From NCBI GenBank assembly GCA_014238335.1, contig JABABI010000008.1, positions 93,934 through 134,377 on the forward strand: a stretch of 40,444 nt of DNA. Direction: 5' to 3'. Every line of letters starts with the position of its first letter. Within the stretch, counting starts at the first letter, position 1. Position numbers and translations under genes: made by a program. The stretch comes from Fuerstiella sp. (GTDB taxonomy: Bacteria > Planctomycetota > Planctomycetia > Planctomycetales > Planctomycetaceae). A model generated the notes under the pieces. That model was not told where the DNA came from, searched no databases, and saw only the letters and a list, made by a program, of their open reading frames with translations. Shown here one piece after another: positions 25,052-34,158 of this stretch.

Positions 25052-25125
25052 TAGATTTTGGCCTGCCAGTTGCTCCGGCCGCTCTCAATACATTCGACTC
25101 AACTGAATCAAGCTCAGGGTTTTCG

Positions 25126-25929
25126 ATGACTCAACACCGTCAACGTCTGGAATTTGCACTCTCAGTCTCGGAACAGGCGGCCGACCTGATCCTGAAGCAC
25201 TATCGGTCCCAGACGCTGGGCATCGAATCCAAGGCTGATGATTCACCTGTGACAGTCGCAGACAAGGATGCGGAACAGCTGATTCGTGATGCGCTGGCCA
25301 CTGAGTTCCCGGAAGACGGTATTCTTGGTGAAGAATTCGAGGACCTCGAAAGGCGCAATGGCTACCGCTGGATCGTGGATCCCATCGATGGAACAAAACC
25401 GTTCATCTATGGAGTGCCTCTGTTTGGAACTCTGCTTGGCATTGAGTTCGAAGGACGAATGGTGGCCGGCGTCTGCCGTCTGCCCGCTCTGGACGAAGTG
25501 ATCTATGCCGCCGAAGGACAAGGCGCATGGTGGCAGATTGGTGACGTCGATGCTCAACGCGCCACTGTGTCGGCAGAAACGGACCTGACAAACGCTCGAC
25601 TGATGTTCACCGAACCAACCTCAGACATTCGCTGTGGTCGGGGCGACGTGCTGCCGGATCTTTGTACTCGGGTCAGAATTGCCAGAGGCTGGGGCGACTG
25701 TTACGGACACATGCTGGTCGCGACAGGCCGGGCTGACATATCCGTTGATCCTCAGATGAGTCCGTGGGACATCGCCGCGTTAATTCCAATCCTGCGCGAG
25801 GCCGGTGGATCCTGCACCGACTGGCGGGGCGACGAGAACATCAACACGGGTGAAGGCGTCTCAATTACGCCCGGCATCAAAGACGCGGTCCTGGACCTGC
25901 TCAGAGACGCACCACCACTGAATAGCTGA
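25126..25929 (+). CDS. inositol-monophosphatase-family phosphatase (histidinol-phosphatase HisN-like)
   Basis: Mg-dependent phosphatase of 267 residues in the inositol monophosphatase superfamily, cytosolic. Metal-binding motifs are GEE at 68-70, WIVDPIDGTKPFI with D85 and D88, and SPWDIAAL with D215 near the C-terminus. The segment after DPIDGT (KPFIYGVPLFGTLLGI) is characteristic of the HisN subgroup, which dephosphorylates histidinol phosphate in histidine synthesis. CysQ or plain inositol phosphatase are alternatives. No other his gene is present in the window. The upstream gap contains the 24-base direct repeats. It converges with the nitrilase-family gene, with only 20 bases between the two stops. 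Confidence 0.85.
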   Translation: MTQHRQRLEFALSVSEQAADLILKHYRSQTLGIESKADDSPVTVADKDAEQLIRDALATEFPEDGILGEEFEDLERRNGYRWIVDPIDGTKPFIYGVPLFGTLLGIEFEGRMVAGVCRLPALDEVIYAAEGQGAWWQIGDVDAQRATVSAETDLTNARLMFTEPTSDIRCGRGDVLPDLCTRVRIARGWGDCYGHMLVATGRADISVDPQMSPWDIAALIPILREAGGSCTDWRGDENINTGEGVSITPGIKDAVLDLLRDAPPLNS

Positions 25930-25949
25930 GGCGCATTGGGCCGTCTGGC

Positions 25950-26807
25950 CTATGCCGGCTCATCGCGACCTGGACGCAGCAGCGAATGAGGTTCACAGAT
26001 GGGACCGTACATCTCGGGGCGGCGGTCCGCCATGCGGTCAATGACATGTTTTCCGGGCACACGGACAATACGTTTTTCTCGGGCGACCGCCACGTCCAGG
26101 GTGGCACGAACGACAGTCTCCTGAGTATTCTCAGCAGCGTCCATCGTGGCCCCAACGGTGTTACAGATTCGACTTTGACCGATGAAAGAAAAACCACGCT
26201 CGGTCCCCACTCGGTTGACGGCAGCGAAGTAGATCCCGTTTTCCATCGCCCGGCAGTTGACCGAAAATGCCGACATGTATTCCGCTCCCGGCGGCCAATT
26301 AGTGGGCAGCACCACCACGTCGGCACCTTTCAGTGCCAGTACCCGGCTGGCTTCGGGAAAACCACCATCGTAACAAATCAGCATGCCGATGCGTACGCCG
26401 TCGGCTTCGAACACTTCGAATGGACGGTCACCTGGCGTTGTAAACCGGTCGACCCCCAGATAGGGCAGGTGAATCTTGCGATAGCTGCCCAGCAGACCGT
26501 TCGGACCGACCAGCACGGCCGTGTTGAACAGCCGGTCGCCGTCTCGTTCCAGCATGCCAAAAACTGTGAAGCATTTGTGCTCTTCACAAAGGGCAGCGGC
26601 CGCCGCCACAGATTTCCCATCAACGGGTTCCGCAACCGTCATCGCTTCGTCCAGCGAATCGAAGCAGTATCCTGTGGTAAAGCATTCGGGAAACACAATC
26701 AGACGACTGGACTGTTCCACTTCCTGAATAATCGCCGTCCTCATCCGCTCCAGATTGGCGGCCCTGTCACCCAGAATGACGTCCGTTTGTATGCCTGAAA
26801 TCTGCAT
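25950..26807 (-). CDS. carbon-nitrogen hydrolase (nitrilase superfamily)
   Basis: Amidase-type hydrolase of 285 residues, cytosolic. The Glu-Lys-Cys triad is visible: E41 in LIVFPECFTTGY, K111 in SYRKIHLPYLG, and nucleophile C145 in GMLICYDGGFPEA. Following blocks (VVVLPTNWPPG, FSVNCRAMENGIYFAAVNRVG, FIGQSRIC) are also typical. The likely reaction is hydrolysis of a C-N bond in an amide or carbamoyl compound (omega-amidase, N-carbamoyl-amine or N-carbamoyl-amino-acid hydrolase); the exact substrate is open. The start ATG at 26807 has GAAGG on the minus strand about seven bases before it. It stands alone on this strand. Confidence 0.9.
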   Translation of the reverse strand: MQISGIQTDVILGDRAANLERMRTAIIQEVEQSSRLIVFPECFTTGYCFDSLDEAMTVAEPVDGKSVAAAAALCEEHKCFTVFGMLERDGDRLFNTAVLVGPNGLLGSYRKIHLPYLGVDRFTTPGDRPFEVFEADGVRIGMLICYDGGFPEASRVLALKGADVVVLPTNWPPGAEYMSAFSVNCRAMENGIYFAAVNRVGTERGFSFIGQSRICNTVGATMDAAENTQETVVRATLDVAVAREKRIVRVPGKHVIDRMADRRPEMYGPICEPHSLLRPGRDEPA

Positions 26808-27062
26808 GATTGCCTTCTACGCTGGTTAACTTCGCAACGTGTAATCTATGGCCGGCCAACAATGAACGGCAGATATTGCCGGTACAGCGTGAAATCATAG
26901 TGTTCCAATTGGAAAAGATTTAGCGATTGAAGTGGTTTTGCCAATTCTGCGGGAAGCGACGGCCGATAAGTCAGACAGATACCGAGTGCGGTGTCGTTAT
27001 GCAGGTGCCTGGACAGATCCACGCTCCTGCACTTTCGAAGAAAATGTTGAAGGTACAGACCC

Positions 27063-27305
27063 GTGAAGGCAACTGCAGGACGAAGCCGGATTCTGCTGTC
27101 CGTGCTGGCAGCGATATCCTCCAGTGTAGTGCTGACTGGATGTCAGACGTCAATTGGCGGGCAGACATTACCATCTGCCACCTACCTCGACGATGACGTA
27201 CAGTACTTTCCCGCCGGACCCGAGTTCAAACTGACCAATCAGGTTGAAGCCACTAAGAAATACCAGCTTGAGCAGCAACAACTTCGAGGCGACGGTGGTT
27301 TTTAG
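27063..27305 (+). CDS. small lipoprotein, 80 residues
   Basis: Short exported protein beginning at a GTG with GAAGGT upstream. Residues 9-26 form a hydrophobic signal segment ending in the lipobox LTGC (C27 lipidated). The mature 54 residues contain GGQTLPSATYLDDDVQYFPA, an ordered-looking stretch, then GPEFKLTNQVEA and a Gln-rich end. I know of no function; the TLPSxxYLxDDVQYFP-like core reads as a conserved motif. It ends 39 bases before a strong intrinsic terminator, which suggests a single-gene transcript with high expression. It probably sits in the outer or inner membrane, facing the periplasm. Confidence 0.75.
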   Translation: MKATAGRSRILLSVLAAISSSVVLTGCQTSIGGQTLPSATYLDDDVQYFPAGPEFKLTNQVEATKKYQLEQQQLRGDGGF

Positions 27306-27344
27306 GACTTAGCTGCCCGTCTGGCCAATCGATGATACACACTG

Positions 27345-27378
27345 AAACGGTCTGAGGTTCCTGCCTCAGACCGTTTTT
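27345..27378 (+). terminator. strong intrinsic terminator
   Basis: Perfect 13-base arms AAACGGTCTGAGG (27345-27357) and CCTCAGACCGTTT (27364-27376) enclose TTCCTG and are followed by further T residues. It ends the small lipoprotein transcript. Confidence 0.9.
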
Positions 27379-27510
27379 GCGTTTGTCGCACAACACGTGG
27401 CACAACGCTGCGCAGATCGGACGACGCGGCCGCTGCCGTGCAGTCCGTCGAAGGGATTCGTATCATATGTGACGATCCCGTTCCCCCATACCCTGTCAGT
27501 CGAGTAACAT

Positions 27511-28566
27511 ATGCTGGACCTGTATCTGCCTTCTCAGATTAACAGCGGCCCCTGGATTACCGGGTGGTCACTTTTTGAACTGCGCCAACTTCCTGCCGAC
27601 GCCGAATTTGTGTTGCCAATCTGTTCGATCGGAACGCCGTACGAGCAATTGCTGGAACTCGGACCTCGACTTCTGCCTCCGCTGTTTCACGAAGCCATGA
27701 ACCCCGATCTGCGGGAACGCATTGTTGCTCAGATCCTAAGGTGTTTTCCGACATATGGAGACGACGCGGGCAACGCGTCGCAGCTGCGAATCGTGGACTT
27801 GCCACCGGCGAGATTAGAGGCTGTTTCGGTCCCTCGCGTGTTGGCGTTCAGCGTGGACACGGCAGTGGAAGAACACGGTCCTCATTTGCCACTGGGCACG
27901 GACACGATTCAAAGTTACAGCGTTCTGCAGGCACTGGCAGACACTGTAGACGGATTCGAAGTCGGTCGGCCGCTGGAATACGGCCACTTGACGTGGGGAC
28001 TGCCGTTTGGGTTCAGCATCGACCTCACGACCGACCTGCTGACCGAATACGTCAAAGGTTACGTCAACGCAGTCACAGCATGGAAAAGACCGGAACACGT
28101 TTACGTTGTCGATGTGCACGGTTCCATCATACACCGACAGGCCATAGTCGATGGTCTCAGGCAAAGTAGATTTTCAAGCTGGGCATTCCGCTGGTTGCAC
28201 GAGCCGCTGGCCGAGTTCGCATCAGAGCGGGGCGACCAGCATGCCGGAGGCGTGGAAACAATTCTGGTCGAGCGAGTCGACGCCGGATTACTGGACCAGA
28301 ACTGGTGGCCGGGTCGCCAACAGGACATCGCAGCCGGTTGTATGACCCTGGAAAAAGCCATGGAACTCACACCGAATCTTGCCGCCTTTGAGTCCTATGC
28401 TGTGGACCACGGGTGCAATGGAATCGTTGGTGATATCGCGAATTACCACACACTTGATGCTGACTTGATGTTCGCTCGCATGCTGCAAATCGCCACCAGG
28501 GATGTCGAAGGATTGGTTGACGGTCAAGCTGCGGACGGCCAACAGGCCGGACAAAATCTGTGGTAG
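27511..28566 (+). CDS. creatininase-family amidohydrolase
   Basis: Metal-dependent amidohydrolase of 351 residues in the creatininase family, which includes creatinine, formamide and mycofactocin-related hydrolases. The first metal motif is clear: E120, H122 and D131 in AVEEHGPHLPLGTD, with spacing as in creatininase E34/H36/D45. The second site is H203 in VVDVHGS, where the family usually has NGHGGN, and H244/E249 in GDQHAGGVET. The N-terminal 105 residues (PSQINSGPWITGW...) extend beyond the usual 250-residue core. The substrate is unknown. ATG 27511 has only a weak ribosome binding site. It follows the lipoprotein terminator by about 130 bases and probably has its own promoter. Confidence 0.82.
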   Translation: MLDLYLPSQINSGPWITGWSLFELRQLPADAEFVLPICSIGTPYEQLLELGPRLLPPLFHEAMNPDLRERIVAQILRCFPTYGDDAGNASQLRIVDLPPARLEAVSVPRVLAFSVDTAVEEHGPHLPLGTDTIQSYSVLQALADTVDGFEVGRPLEYGHLTWGLPFGFSIDLTTDLLTEYVKGYVNAVTAWKRPEHVYVVDVHGSIIHRQAIVDGLRQSRFSSWAFRWLHEPLAEFASERGDQHAGGVETILVERVDAGLLDQNWWPGRQQDIAAGCMTLEKAMELTPNLAAFESYAVDHGCNGIVGDIANYHTLDADLMFARMLQIATRDVEGLVDGQAADGQQAGQNLW

Positions 28567-28890
28567 CTCCCCGCCAGCGTTCATTGGCGGTGCTGCCGCC
28601 ATTGTGGATCCGGCAGGCACGGGGCTTGTGACGGTGATGGTCCACACTCCCCGAAAATCTCTAGAACCTAAGATATTCACACGCAGACCGAATCGTCCGG
28701 ACAGCAGAAACTTGCTTCTGCAATGGGCGGATGGTAAGCTAATCCAACAATTTAAGACCCAAATTTCCCACCTCCAGCCTCCCCGGCCTTTCATATTGGA
28801 TTCGGTCCCCACTCACTAAATCCAACGATTTCAGTGTTTGCAAAGAGCCAGGTTCAAATCATCACTGAATTCTTGGACATTCAGAACTGA
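28567..28890. other. intergenic region with competing short hairpins
   Basis: No gene was recognised in these 324 bases. Right after the creatininase-family stop lie CCGCCA (28571-28576), TGGCGG (28585-28590) and CCGCCA (28596-28601); the middle segment can pair with either flank, giving two mutually exclusive stems. The promoter of the 1697-residue protein gene should be in the remaining part. No ribosome binding site is obvious before ATG 28891. Confidence 0.4.
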
Positions 28891-31800
28891 ATGACTTCTC
28901 ACATGACTAAGGTTCCGCTGTTCATCGTCGTTTCCCTGCTGGCAAATCCTGTTGGTTCAGCACAGGATGAATCCGCTCCTGTGAGCTTTCACAAACAGGT
29001 AAAGCCCATTCTGCAGGCGCAGTGTCAGGGCTGCCATCAGCCGGCGAAAGCCAGTGGTCAGTACGTCATGACTGATTTCGCCACGCTGTTCGGCGGTGGT
29101 AAAAGCGGAGACGCCGCCGTTGTTCCCGGCAAACCGGATGAAAGTTACCTGATTGCACAGATCACACCTGAGGATGGCGCAGCGTCGATGCCTCCCAAGG
29201 GGAAGCCACTGTCAGATATTGAGATCGAATTGATTCGCAACTGGATTGCTCAGGGCGCGAAAGATGACACGCCTCCGTCCACAAAGGTGGTGTACAGCCG
29301 AGAAAACCCGCCGCAGTATTCGCTTCCTCCGGTCGTCACGTCACTGAACTTTTCGCCGGACGGACAGTTACTCGCCGTTGCCGGATTCAATGAAGTCCTG
29401 CTGCACAAAGCAGATGGTTCCGGCATCGTGGACCGACTGATCGGCCTGTCAGAACGAATCGAATCAGTGCGATTTTCCCCGGACGGCAAGCGTCTGGCTG
29501 TGACTGGTGGCCAGCCGGGCCGCATGGGGGAAGTGCAGGTCTGGGATGTGGACAAACGTGAGCTGCTGCTTTCGCACACGGTCACGTTCGACACACTTTA
29601 CGGAGCGAGCTGGTCGCCGGACGGCAAACTGATTGCATTTGGCTGTTCAGACAATTCCGTTCGAGCCATTAATGCGGAAACCGGTGAGCAGATCATGTTT
29701 CAGGGAGCTCACAGCGATTGGGTTCGCGATACGGTGTTCACCGTCGAAAACGAAAGTTCGCATGTCGTTTCGGTGTCTCGCGACATGACGGTGAAGCTGA
29801 CTGAAGTGACCACCAACCGCTTTATCGACAACGTCACTTCCATCACCCCAAAAGCGCTCAAGGGCGGAGTCAACACGATCGTACGACATCCGGAACGCGA
29901 TGAAATCATCGTCGGTGGTGCTGATGGAGTGCCCAAGATCTACAGAGTCTTCCGCATTACCGCGCGAAAGATCGGCGACGATTCGAACCTGATAAAGCGA
30001 CTGAACCCAATGTCCGGCCGTGTGTTCGGCGTGGCTGTCAGCGGCGACGGGACACGAATTGCTGCGGTCAGTTCGCTGAACGGAAAAGGGGAACTGGCGG
30101 TCTACAGCTATGAATTTGACACAAAACTGCCTGATAACCTGAAAGCCATCAGTGCCAAGAGAGTAAAGCAACGCAACGCCGATGAACAAAAAAAACTGGA
30201 TGACCATCGGTCCAAGGACATCACCCGAATTGCGGAAGTAAAGTTTGACGAAAGCCCGCTGTACGCACTAGCGTTTCACCCGGACAATCGCCAGGTCGCG
30301 ATCGCCGGGGGCGACGGCACAATACGTCTGATCGCCACCGACACCGGCAAGCCAATTACAACATTTGCGGCCGCTCCCGTGGGCGAAGCCAGCAAACACG
30401 CCCAGCCGACTGTTGTCGCCGACCTGGTCTGGAATGATTCACCACTCATTAAAAAGGGTGAGCTGCCGAAAGGTACGACCGTCACAGCCTTGACGGCTCA
30501 CCCATCAACAGTGGCGCTTACAAATCCCTTCGACTATGTGCAGCTTCTCGTTTCCGCCACACTCAACACCGGAGAAATCATCGATGTCACACGGAACGTG
30601 GAACTACAACATGATGGTGCTGTAGTTGACATCACGACCTCAGGCTTTGTGAAGGCAAAGACCGACGGTCAGGGCAAACTGCTGGTAAAACTGGGTGAAC
30701 AGACCGTGGAAGTGCCACTGGCGGTTTCCGGCGTGGCTCAGCCGTTTGTGGCAGACTTTATCAAGCACGTTAACCCGGTTCTGTCGCGTGTCGGCTGCAA
30801 TCAAGGCACGTGTCACGGTTCGGCAAAAGGCAAAGCCGGATTCAAACTCTCGTTGCGAGGCTACGATCCGATCTTCGATCTGCGGGCGTTCACCGATGAC
30901 CTTGCGGCTCGCCGAACAAATGTAGCGTCCCCTTCGGACAGTCTGATGCTGATGAAGGCAACCGGCTTTGTGCCGCATGTTGGTGGACAGGCGATCAGCC
31001 CCAACAGCAACTATTACGAAGTCATTCGCAGCTGGATCACGGCCGGCGCCAAACTGGACCTGGCAGTCCCCAAAGTGACATCGATTGAGATCACACCGCA
31101 GAACCCCACCATTCAGCAACTCGATTCGACACAGCAGATTCGAATTGTGGCTACGTATGCGGACGGCGCGACAAAGGACGTAACTCGCGAAGCGTTTGTC
31201 GACAGCGGTAACACCGATGTCGCTGTTACAAATCGCTGGGGACTGATGACAGCTTTGCGTCGTGGTGAAGCACCGATTCTGGCCCGGTACGAAGGGGCTT
31301 ACGCAGCGACGACACTCACAGTGATGGGTAACCGCGACGGCTTCGAATGGAAGACGCCGGAGACATGGAACGAAGTTGACCGATTTGTGGCCGACAAATG
31401 GCAGCGGCTGAAGATTGAACCGTCTGGTCTGTGTACCGACGCTGAGTTCCTTCGCCGAGTCCAGCTGGACCTGACGGGACTGCCGCCGACCGCCGAACAT
31501 GTCCGATCTTTTCTGGCTGACAAACGACCGGCCACGGAGAAACGACCTGAGATTGTCGACCAACTGATCGGCAGCCCCGAATTTGTTGACTACTGGACAA
31601 ACAAATGGGCCGACCTGCTGCAGGTGAATCGTAAGTTTCTGGGCGCAGAAGGGGCCAGCGCCTTCCGCGACTGGATTCGTATCGAGGTGGAGACCAATAC
31701 GCCGTACGACGAATTCGTCCGCAAGGTTGTCACGGCGGAGGGGTCAAACAAGGAAAACCCGGCTGCTTCTTACTTCAAGATCCTGAGGCAGCCAGTCGAC

Positions 31801-33984
31801 ATCATGGAGAATACAACCCACCTGTTCCTCGGAGTGCGTTTCAGCTGCAACAAGTGTCACGACCATCCGTTCGAAAAATGGACTCAGGATCAGTACTACG
31901 AAACCGCCGCGTACTTCGCGCGAGTCGGCCTGAAGGCAGACCCGGCCAGTGGCAAGCGAAAGATCGGCGGCACCGCTGTTGAGGGCGCCAAGCCGTTCTA
32001 CGAAGTTGTCTTTGAAAAAAACGATGGCGAAATTACACACGATCGAACTGGATCTGTCACGGCTCCAGTCTTTCCTTACGACTGTAACTTCGAATCACCG
32101 GAAAACGGAAATCGCCGACAACAGTTGGCTGGGTGGATTACTTCAGCAGACAACCAGTATTTCGCCAAGAGCTACGTCAATCGTCTGTGGGGATACATGC
32201 TGGGCACTGGCATTATCGAACCCATTGACGATCTTCGAGCGGGCAATCCTGCCACGAACCCCGAGCTCCTGGACTACCTCACAGAGGAATTCGTCAAAAG
32301 TAAGTTCAATGTCCGCCACGTAATGCAGCTGATCTGTAAGTCCAGAACTTATCAGCTGGGTCTGGATACCAACAAATGGAATGACGACGACGCGCAAAAT
32401 TACTCGCACGCAATCGCTCGACGACTGCCTGCCGAAGTTCTGTACGACGCAATCCATCGGGTGACCGGTGCAAAATCGAAGATCCCGGGCGTCCCGGAAG
32501 GGACGCGAGCGGCCGCTATTCCGGACGCAGGCATTAAACTTCCTGACGGTTTTCTGGCCAATCTCGGACGCCCCGCACGGGAAAGTGCATGCGAGTGCGA
32601 GCGATCAGCGGAACTTCAACTGGGGCCAATCATGGCACTAATCGGAGGCCCAACAGTTGGCAACGCACTGGAGGACCCCAACAACGAGATCACACGGCTT
32701 GTGAATGAAATTGGGGACGACAGTCAGTTGATTGATGAGCTTTTTATTCGAATTCTCAATCGCCCTGCCGCGGAACCGGAAACCCAGGCGACTCTGGCTT
32801 CCATGAACGCGATCGATGCCGACAACCAGAAGGTCATTGACGCTCTGGCAAAACGTGAAGTATGGTGGAAGGAAGAACGTCCAAAACGCGAAGCGACTCG
32901 AACTGCAGCAATCGACGAAGGCAATGCGGACCGCGCTGCGTACGAAAAGGAAATTGCTCCGCGTCGAGCCGAAGAAGAAAAAATACGGGTCGAAAAACTG
33001 GCCGATGTCCAGTCAGATTTCGACAAGTACAAGAGCGAGATTCCGCAGCATGCGGAAGCATTTCTGACCAAACAGAACACCGGCGCAGAGTGGTTCTTTC
33101 TGGAACCGAAGTCGCTTGCCGGCCCCGCGGGCATCACCCTGGAACGCCAAAATGACCGCTCCATCAAGGCCACCGGCAAAGCCGACAAGGGTGCCTATAC
33201 GATTACGGTCAATACATCACTTAAGGACATCGCCGCCTTTCGAGTGGAAGCACTGATGGATCCGGGCAAAAAAGGAAACGGGCCCGGTCTGCCGGAGAAT
33301 GGAAACTTTGTGGTGACTGAATTTGAAGTTCAGGCAGCACCACTTTCCAAGCCGACAGAATACAAAAAGGTCATGCTGCAGAACGCCAAAGCCGATTTTC
33401 TGCAGGCGGGCTTCAATGCCGCACTGACCATCGATGGCAACGCGGGCAATCAAAATGCGTGGGCCATCGCGAACGCGCTGGGAGTCACTCACTGGGCCAC
33501 TTTTGAAACTAAAGAGGCCCTTGGGCACGAAGGGGGCACTGTCCTGAAATTCATTATCCACCAGAACCACGTCGCCAAGGAACATCTCCTGGCACGATTC
33601 CGAATTTCAGTGACCCAGAAAAACGCACCGGGACTCAGCCTGCCGGAAAGTCTGGCTGCAGTCGCTGCCGCGAAACCCGAACAACGAACGGAAGCTCAGA
33701 AGCAGACACTTGTTACCTGGTACGAAAAATCTGATGCCACCATCAATGCAAAACAGAAAGCGTTGAACCTGGCAAAACAACCATTGCCGGAAGATCCAGG
33801 GGTAACGTCCAGAAAAGAACGGATCGCATTCGTCAGTCAGGAGATCAAAGACGATGCTCGACTGCTTCGTCTGCGGGAAGATGTTAAGTTCAGTGCCAAA
33901 CAGGTGGAATCGAAACGCCTCACGGCCGCTCAGGACCTGGCATGGGCACTGATCAATAATCCGGCTTTTCTGTTTAACCATTAA
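28891..33984 (+). CDS. giant secreted planctomycete protein: cytochrome c-like, WD40, Ig-like, DUF1549 and DUF1553 domains
   Basis: Exported protein of 1697 residues with signal peptide 1-24. Domain order: cytochrome-like PSCyt1 with C45-x2-C48-H49 (QCQGCHQP); WD40-like repeats about 145-500 (repeated FSPDG); an Ig-like region about 540-625; a second cytochrome-like segment with C636, C641, H642 (GCNQGTCHGS, CX4CH); a BIG2-like region about 725-810; DUF1549 from 831 with RRVQLDLTGLPPT and C986-x2-C989-H990 (CNKCHDHPFEKW); DUF1553 from about 1073 (YVNRLWGYMLG). A Lys/Glu-rich coiled stretch (1305-1395) and a beta-rich module (1395-1600) interrupt DUF1553, whose last segment (DLAWALINNPAFLFNH) closes the protein. 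This family is paired with DUF1501 genes, as here. Its reaction is unknown; redox or polymer-related work at the cell surface is often assumed. Confidence 0.9.
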   Translation: MTSHMTKVPLFIVVSLLANPVGSAQDESAPVSFHKQVKPILQAQCQGCHQPAKASGQYVMTDFATLFGGGKSGDAAVVPGKPDESYLIAQITPEDGAASMPPKGKPLSDIEIELIRNWIAQGAKDDTPPSTKVVYSRENPPQYSLPPVVTSLNFSPDGQLLAVAGFNEVLLHKADGSGIVDRLIGLSERIESVRFSPDGKRLAVTGGQPGRMGEVQVWDVDKRELLLSHTVTFDTLYGASWSPDGKLIAFGCSDNSVRAINAETGEQIMFQGAHSDWVRDTVFTVENESSHVVSVSRDMTVKLTEVTTNRFIDNVTSITPKALKGGVNTIVRHPERDEIIVGGADGVPKIYRVFRITARKIGDDSNLIKRLNPMSGRVFGVAVSGDGTRIAAVSSLNGKGELAVYSYEFDTKLPDNLKAISAKRVKQRNADEQKKLDDHRSKDITRIAEVKFDESPLYALAFHPDNRQVAIAGGDGTIRLIATDTGKPITTFAAAPVGEASKHAQPTVVADLVWNDSPLIKKGELPKGTTVTALTAHPSTVALTNPFDYVQLLVSATLNTGEIIDVTRNVELQHDGAVVDITTSGFVKAKTDGQGKLLVKLGEQTVEVPLAVSGVAQPFVADFIKHVNPVLSRVGCNQGTCHGSAKGKAGFKLSLRGYDPIFDLRAFTDDLAARRTNVASPSDSLMLMKATGFVPHVGGQAISPNSNYYEVIRSWITAGAKLDLAVPKVTSIEITPQNPTIQQLDSTQQIRIVATYADGATKDVTREAFVDSGNTDVAVTNRWGLMTALRRGEAPILARYEGAYAATTLTVMGNRDGFEWKTPETWNEVDRFVADKWQRLKIEPSGLCTDAEFLRRVQLDLTGLPPTAEHVRSFLADKRPATEKRPEIVDQLIGSPEFVDYWTNKWADLLQVNRKFLGAEGASAFRDWIRIEVETNTPYDEFVRKVVTAEGSNKENPAASYFKILRQPVDIMENTTHLFLGVRFSCNKCHDHPFEKWTQDQYYETAAYFARVGLKADPASGKRKIGGTAVEGAKPFYEVVFEKNDGEITHDRTGSVTAPVFPYDCNFESPENGNRRQQLAGWITSADNQYFAKSYVNRLWGYMLGTGIIEPIDDLRAGNPATNPELLDYLTEEFVKSKFNVRHVMQLICKSRTYQLGLDTNKWNDDDAQNYSHAIARRLPAEVLYDAIHRVTGAKSKIPGVPEGTRAAAIPDAGIKLPDGFLANLGRPARESACECERSAELQLGPIMALIGGPTVGNALEDPNNEITRLVNEIGDDSQLIDELFIRILNRPAAEPETQATLASMNAIDADNQKVIDALAKREVWWKEERPKREATRTAAIDEGNADRAAYEKEIAPRRAEEEKIRVEKLADVQSDFDKYKSEIPQHAEAFLTKQNTGAEWFFLEPKSLAGPAGITLERQNDRSIKATGKADKGAYTITVNTSLKDIAAFRVEALMDPGKKGNGPGLPENGNFVVTEFEVQAAPLSKPTEYKKVMLQNAKADFLQAGFNAALTIDGNAGNQNAWAIANALGVTHWATFETKEALGHEGGTVLKFIIHQNHVAKEHLLARFRISVTQKNAPGLSLPESLAAVAAAKPEQRTEAQKQTLVTWYEKSDATINAKQKALNLAKQPLPEDPGVTSRKERIAFVSQEIKDDARLLRLREDVKFSAKQVESKRLTAAQDLAWALINNPAFLFNH

Positions 33985-34158
33985 TCCTTCAACATTCGAT
34001 TTCACGACCAAGAATCTCTGCCAGAGCTTCGCTGCAGACGGGAAAACTACATAAACGCAAAGTTTTGTAGTACACTTCACGGACTTTGATTAACATTCAG
34101 ACTCCCCACTTCAGGTCCTGATGCAATACGCTGAGGGTCTTTTCACAGGAACAAAAAC

